Assembly (NCBI GenBank): GCA_034422455.1
Contig: DAOUJQ010000004.1
Coordinates: forward strand, 62,001 to 126,000
Source of the DNA: UBA1127 sp034422455
GTDB taxonomy: Bacteria; Chloroflexota; Dehalococcoidia; Lucifugimonadales; UBA1127
Length of the DNA stretch: 64,000 nucleotides
Reading direction: 5' to 3'
Shown one piece after another: positions 59,749 through 64,000 of this stretch. The stretch's first letter is position 1; each line of letters starts with the position of its first letter. Both the position numbers and the translations under genes were made by a program. The notes below the pieces were generated by a model, which was not told the origin of the DNA, ran no database searches, and saw nothing but the letters and a program-made list of their open reading frames with translations.

Positions 59749-60152
59749 ACGTCATCGTGATGGGCTGCGGCCGCATCGGGACGCAGGTCGCGACCTCCCT
59801 CTGGCGAGACGGCCACCGGGTCACCGTTCTCGATACCGTTCCCGAGAGCTTTCTGAGCCTTCCAAGGGAGCTGCGCGAGATGGAAGGAGCAACCATTGTG
59901 TGCGACGGCATCCTGGAGGAGGAACTGATAGCCGCGGGCATCCAGGAAGCGGATGTCTTTGTCGCGGTCTCCAACCGGGACAACCGCAACGCCCTGGCGG
60001 CGCAGCGGGCCAAGCACATCTTCAACGTACAGAACGTGGTCTGCCGGGTCGGAGACCTGGAAAGACAGGAGATGTACAACCAGCTTGGCCTGGCGGCGGT
60101 CAGCCCCACCAAGATCACGTCGGCGCTCATCCTCGAAGCGGTGTTTCCGTAA
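59745..60152 (+). CDS. TrkA-N (RCK_N)-only protein
   Basis: 135 residues. Rossmann motif VIVMGCGRIGTQVA, then VTVLDTVPESF and CDGILEEELIAAGI. It ends after the N-domain with no TrkA-C. Possibly a partner of the full-length protein that follows 4 bp later. Overlaps the usp gene by 4 bp. Confidence 0.88.
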   Translation: MNVIVMGCGRIGTQVATSLWRDGHRVTVLDTVPESFLSLPRELREMEGATIVCDGILEEELIAAGIQEADVFVAVSNRDNRNALAAQRAKHIFNVQNVVCRVGDLERQEMYNQLGLAAVSPTKITSALILEAVFP

Positions 60153-60156
60153 CGCC

Positions 60157-60819
60157 ATGTATATCGTAGTCATCGGCGCTGGGAGGGTTGGCTTCTTTCT
60201 CGTCCGCGCGCTGTTCAACGCAGGGCATGAGGTCTTCATCGTGGAGCGGAACGAGCGGCGGGTCGATGAGCTGGTGCAGCAATTCGGCAACGTCGCCATC
60301 AAGGGCGACGGCTCCGAGCCAATCATCCAGATGGCCGCGGGCGTTGCGCGGGCCGACATCCTCATCGCAACCACGGGCGCCGACGAGGACAACCTGGCGG
60401 CGTGCCAGCTGGCCAAGCACCGCTTCAACGTCCCAAAGACGGTGACCCTGATCAACAGCCCGGAGGACGAGCGGCTGTTCGAGCTGCTGGGGGTGGACGT
60501 TGTGGTGAGCAGCACGCAACTGCTGCTCGGGGCCATCGAGGAGGAGCTGCCGGCCCACTCCAAAGCACACGTGCTGCCGGTGCGCGGCAACCGCGAGGCC
60601 GCCACGATCGAGGTGTCCCAAGGGTCGCCCGTCATCGGCCAACGGCTTCGTTCCATTGACCTTCCGCCGGATACCTACGTCCTGGCCGTCATAGGCCGAG
60701 ACGGGAGCCTGAAGGACATCAACGACAATACGACGCTGGAACTGCACGACGAAGTCGTCGCCATGACGGCAACGGACCAGGCGGAGGCCCTCCTGGAAGT
60801 TCTGAGCGCCGGGAGGTAG
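60157..60819 (+). CDS. TrkA-type K+ uptake regulator (RCK_N + RCK_C)
   Basis: 220 residues. IVVIGAGRVGFFLVRAL, FIVERNERRVDEL, GDGSEPIIQMAAGV, then a TrkA-C domain from about 135. A third RCK protein next to a single TrkH. It directly precedes pheA (2-bp gap), probably by co-transcription only. Confidence 0.9.
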   Translation: MYIVVIGAGRVGFFLVRALFNAGHEVFIVERNERRVDELVQQFGNVAIKGDGSEPIIQMAAGVARADILIATTGADEDNLAACQLAKHRFNVPKTVTLINSPEDERLFELLGVDVVVSSTQLLLGAIEEELPAHSKAHVLPVRGNREAATIEVSQGSPVIGQRLRSIDLPPDTYVLAVIGRDGSLKDINDNTTLELHDEVVAMTATDQAEALLEVLSAGR

Positions 60820-60821
60820 CC

Positions 60822-61679
60822 GTGGCCAAGCGCATAGCCTACCTGGGCCCGCCGGGCACCTACACCGAAGACGCCACAGAGCGGTATGACGCAACCGCCG
60901 AACGCATCCCGTATTCCACGATCGCGGCCACGGCGGAGGCCGTACGCGCAGGCGAGGCCGACGAGGGCGTGGCGCCCATCGAGAACAGCCTCGAGGGCGC
61001 CGTCAACGACACGCTGGACCTGCTGATACGCGAGCCCACGCTGCAGGTGCGGCAGGAGATCCTGGTGCCCATTCGCCACTGCCTGCTGGTGAAGCCAGGC
61101 ACACTAACGGAGCAGGTCGAGGCCATCTACTCCCACCCCCAGGCGCTGGGGCAGTGCCGGCACTACCTGGAGACGCACTTCCCGCAGGCACAAATCGTGG
61201 CATCGCTGTCAACGGCGGCGTCGGTCGGACAGATGCAGGACAGCGACGTTCCGGCGGCGGCCATCGCATCGCGGCGCGCGGCGGACCTGTACGGCGCCGA
61301 GGTGCTGGCGGAGGACATCCAGGACCAGGGCGGCAACACCACGCGCTTCGTGGTGCTGGCCAAGGAGGACCATGCCCCGACGGGCGACGACAAGACCTCG
61401 ATTTGCTTTGACTTCGACGAAGACCAAGGGCCGCTCGTAGGCGACACGCCGGGACTGCTCTACAACGTCATCGGGGAGTTTGCACAGCGCAACATCAGCA
61501 TGACCAAGATCGAGTCGCGGCCCTCAAAGATCGAGATGGGGCGGTACACGTTCCTGGTGGACCTGATGGGCCACCGGACGGACCCGATCATGGCCGAGGC
61601 GATCGAGGCCGTGCGTCTGCGGACGTCGCACGTCAAGGTCTTCGGCTCGTATCCGCGCTTCCGGGAACCGGTCACCTAG
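60822..61679 (+). CDS. pheA: Prephenate dehydratase
   Basis: 285 residues, monofunctional. Converts prephenate to phenylpyruvate for phenylalanine. Dehydratase domain: AYLGPPGTYTEDA, VAPIENSLEGAV, YSHPQALGQC, GGNTTRFVVL (catalytic Thr). C-terminal ACT domain with ESRPSKIEMGRYTFLVDL, the Phe-binding ESRP motif, so feedback inhibition is likely. GTG start. Confidence 0.95.
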   Translation: MAKRIAYLGPPGTYTEDATERYDATAERIPYSTIAATAEAVRAGEADEGVAPIENSLEGAVNDTLDLLIREPTLQVRQEILVPIRHCLLVKPGTLTEQVEAIYSHPQALGQCRHYLETHFPQAQIVASLSTAASVGQMQDSDVPAAAIASRRAADLYGAEVLAEDIQDQGGNTTRFVVLAKEDHAPTGDDKTSICFDFDEDQGPLVGDTPGLLYNVIGEFAQRNISMTKIESRPSKIEMGRYTFLVDLMGHRTDPIMAEAIEAVRLRTSHVKVFGSYPRFREPVT

Positions 61680-64000
61680 CCGCCCTCGACGCGGTACACC
61701 GTCACCTTTTCGTTCTCGTACGCCACGGAAAGTTCACCCCGCCCGGCCATCGCCGGGAACTTCGCCAACCCTTCAGGCGGATAGTACTGGCGCTCCGTCT
61801 GCCCCACGTACACGTAGTCGACGCCGTACTTGCGCAGGAGGTCCAGCGCCTCCCCCTCGATGGTCCCGGCGTAGATGAGGTTCACGTCGGAGACCCGCGC
61901 ATGCACCGCCGGGCACGGGTTGGGCCCGCACCGCTGCTGGATCTGGTGCCAGTCCCACCCCAGAATCGTCGGCAGACCGGTGTAGACCGAGACACGGCTT
62001 CCCCAGCGGTAGAGCGGCGTCCGTCCGTCGAGCACGACGGGCGTTCCCTCCAGGTTGTCGCGCAGCCAGTCAATCGCCTCCAGGTCCCATTTGAGCTCGG
62101 TCTCGCCCTGGTCGAAATAGGTGGCCGTTTGCATGAAGGCCGTGCCGTCCAGGGTGAGCGGGAGCGGCTCGAACCGCTCCTGGAGCCGGTCGCGCGTGCC
62201 GAGCACCGGGTACACCGCGGTGGCGGCGAGGAGGGCGACGAGGCCGAGCGACCACACGCCGGTCAGCGGCCGGAGCCTCGTGAACCAGCCGCGCACGAAG
62301 CCAAGGTGCCACAGCGCGTACGCCGACGCCAGCGCGAAGAACAACCACGCCTGCAGGTAGAGTTTGAACACGGTGTTCAGCCGCTCTATGTCTCCCTTTA
62401 GGACGAAAAGCTCCGCTCCGACCCCCAGGGTGAGCGCCAAAGCAAGGAGTCCCAAGGGAAGCAGGTGATAAGGTGCAGCCTCTTTGGCCGCCTCCACATT
62501 CCCCCATCGCCATCGGCGGAGCAGGGACCAGGCGAGCGCGGGCAGCAGGGTGGCCACAAGCATGACGCTCAGCAACGCAAACGTCGCGTAGCCGGTGGCT
62601 GCAAGGGCGATGACCAGGGTGACAGCCACACCGACGGCAAGGCCCGCCGCCCACGCTTCGGCGCCGCTCAGTCTCCGCAGGAACCGCCAGACATCGGGCA
62701 GCACCTCCACGGCGAGCAGTGTGGCGACGATATACAGGAACAGGCCGTGAATGGCCAGGTACTGCCAGAGGGTGGTCGTCACGGGGGCCGGGTCAACCCC
62801 GGGGAAGCCGTTCACGAGGCGGAGGTGGAAGGGTACCCAGAACAAGAACGCCAGCACGACAAAGAGTCCGGCCAACCCTAGAGTACGGTGCACCGTCGCC
62901 CGGTCGAAGCGACGCCACGCCAACCACTGCCCCAGGAGGATGCTCACCACTCCTAGGCCCAAATACGTGGGGAAGTCCCAGGTGTTTGTAGCGGCCAGTG
63001 CGCCGACCGCCAGGGCGAGCAATGCGAGCGACAGGGGAAAACGCCAACGGACATGCCCGCGCCGGGAGACCAGCACGGTGTTGAGGCAGAGGCCGATGGC
63101 CAGCAGGCCAATGGGCATCGCCATCAGGTGCGCGTGAAGATCGCCGAACAGGAAGGTGAAGAAGGGGAACTCCGTGATCTCGAACCCCGGCGGGTCCGGG
63201 GGCATCATCCGGGAGGGCGCCCAGAAGTCGAACTCGGCGACCATGCCGCGCAGCACCTGTCCAGCGCCGTGGAGGTTGCCGAGGACGACAGCCATCGTCG
63301 CGGCGGCGATGCCCGCCCCCACAGCGCTCCACCGCGGCGGGCGGACGTTCCGCAGCCATCGCCGCGCGCCCTCGGTCGCGTTGTAGCCGAGGGAGAAGGC
63401 CGCGCCCGCCGTCAGCGCGAAGAAGAGCGGCACGGCCAGGTTGTAGGCTACGGCGGCGGGAATCCCCGTCACGCGGATGACGGTCGCCACCATGAACTGG
63501 CCGAAGTAGTAGTAGTTGAGCGCGCCGCCCGCAAACCACGGGTCCAGCGGGGGCATGGCGGTGGAGCGCAGCACGGCGTTGAGGTAGGCGAAGTCCATGG
63601 GCTTTTCGCCGCCCAAGTAGAGGTGCCACAGGTCAGGGTTGGCGGCGCGGACCAGCACAAACGCCAAGAATGCGCCCAGAAACAAGGCTTCCTGGGCAAG
63701 CAGCCGCCGCCATCGACGGCGCACGAAATCCAACATGCTCCGGCGGAATTGGCATGCGAGCCAGCCGGAGACCCCCAGCGCTATGAGGAAGCCCAGCGCG
63801 ATGCTCGTCCGGCCGAACCCGATCAACCCGAGGCTCGCGAGGAACCAGGGCACATAGGCCAAGAGCAGCAGGCCCAGCGGGCGCGCCAGCAGGTACCCGC
63901 GGTCGGGCAAGGCGCGGAAGACCGCCAGGCCCAGCGGCAGGGTCACCAGCGAGCCCGCGTAAACGACGACAAGCCAGACGACCAGAGGGAACCGGGCGCC
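61676..64000 (-). CDS. DUF2298 ('Chlor_Arch_YYY') polytopic membrane protein, truncated at window edge
   Basis: At least 775 residues visible; the frame is open to the right edge and continues as a hydrophobic helix. Named family landmarks: ALNYYYFGQF (the YYY motif), EFPFFTFLFGDLHAHLMAMP, ATNTWDFPTY, FKLYLQAW, and a C-terminal soluble part with VDYVYVGQTERQYY. About 15 transmembrane helices. The family is known mainly from Chloroflexi and archaea and resembles GT-C-fold mannosyltransferases. Its stop shares the palindrome CTAG with the convergent pheA stop. Confidence 0.9.
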   Translation of the reverse strand, partial: GARFPLVVWLVVVYAGSLVTLPLGLAVFRALPDRGYLLARPLGLLLLAYVPWFLASLGLIGFGRTSIALGFLIALGVSGWLACQFRRSMLDFVRRRWRRLLAQEALFLGAFLAFVLVRAANPDLWHLYLGGEKPMDFAYLNAVLRSTAMPPLDPWFAGGALNYYYFGQFMVATVIRVTGIPAAVAYNLAVPLFFALTAGAAFSLGYNATEGARRWLRNVRPPRWSAVGAGIAAATMAVVLGNLHGAGQVLRGMVAEFDFWAPSRMMPPDPPGFEITEFPFFTFLFGDLHAHLMAMPIGLLAIGLCLNTVLVSRRGHVRWRFPLSLALLALAVGALAATNTWDFPTYLGLGVVSILLGQWLAWRRFDRATVHRTLGLAGLFVVLAFLFWVPFHLRLVNGFPGVDPAPVTTTLWQYLAIHGLFLYIVATLLAVEVLPDVWRFLRRLSGAEAWAAGLAVGVAVTLVIALAATGYATFALLSVMLVATLLPALAWSLLRRWRWGNVEAAKEAAPYHLLPLGLLALALTLGVGAELFVLKGDIERLNTVFKLYLQAWLFFALASAYALWHLGFVRGWFTRLRPLTGVWSLGLVALLAATAVYPVLGTRDRLQERFEPLPLTLDGTAFMQTATYFDQGETELKWDLEAIDWLRDNLEGTPVVLDGRTPLYRWGSRVSVYTGLPTILGWDWHQIQQRCGPNPCPAVHARVSDVNLIYAGTIEGEALDLLRKYGVDYVYVGQTERQYYPPEGLAKFPAMAGRGELSVAYENEKVTVYRVEGG

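Overview
The window is about 65% G+C, fully bacterial and gene-dense. It most resembles a Chloroflexota genome of the SAR202 / Dehalococcoidia type. This is inferred from gene content, not from a marker tree. The clues are a DUF2298 (Chloroflexi/archaeal 'YYY') membrane protein at the right edge, an HspR-controlled chaperone operon, a menaquinone methyltransferase, Rieske and enolase-superfamily catabolic enzymes, and many short dispersed hairpin repeats. No rRNA, IS transposase, integrase or CRISPR array is visible. Three tRNAs are present (Ile-GAT, Leu-CAA, Glu-CTC), all with encoded CCA.

Layout. 1-2.5 kb: 5'-truncated Rieske oxygenase and a zinc alcohol dehydrogenase. 3.4-7.7 kb (minus): def-cca-secD-secF, with overlapping or nearly abutting genes. 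7.9-13.6 kb: orphan OppD-like ATPase, then hsp20 facing away from dnaJ-hspR-clp. 13.7-17 kb: cyclase-family hydrolase, ThDP enzyme and a ricin-like lipoprotein. 17.6-23.3 kb: squalene/hopanoid-type cluster (prenyl synthase, HpnG-like, HpnC, HpnD, HpnE) followed by a Nudix gene. 23.3-28.5 kb: tightly packed sugar- or sugar-acid-type operon (2-hydroxyacid dehydrogenase, FGGY kinase, class II aldolase, small unknown protein, epimerase) ending in menG/ubiE. 29-34 kb: DUF362 protein and a 1119-residue secreted protein. 34.8-36.4 kb: phage-like repressor/Cro switch and small unknown genes. 36.7-41.7 kb: FAD oxidoreductase, LprG/P55-like lipoprotein-exporter pair, enolase-superfamily enzyme. 41.8-45.7 kb: comEA-MBL-comEC. 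45.8-53.8 kb: DinB-like protein, methyltransferase, DUF971, two paralogous MFS transporters, FAD oxidase, PurN-like formyltransferase, lipoprotein protease. 53.8-56.9 kb (minus): rdgB-moaA-small ORF-DUF6338-moaC. 57-61.7 kb: K+ uptake (TrkH, three TrkA-type proteins, UspA) and pheA. 61.7-64 kb: DUF2298 protein running off the edge.

The most unusual content is non-coding. Gaps at about 2.5-3.3, 28.5-29.1, 33.8-34.8 and 46.4-46.7 kb hold a mosaic of repeat families. One is an imperfect palindrome with compensating stem changes and a conserved GTGCCA-type loop, six copies in all. Two loci also share the last 18 codons of the menG-type methyltransferase, showing that a segment including a gene end was duplicated. 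The second highlight is the compact switch at 35.7-35.9 kb. It has overlapping -35 boxes, a 15-bp inverted operator pair, a predicted leaderless Cro-like gene, and a repressor whose S24 domain has lost both catalytic residues.
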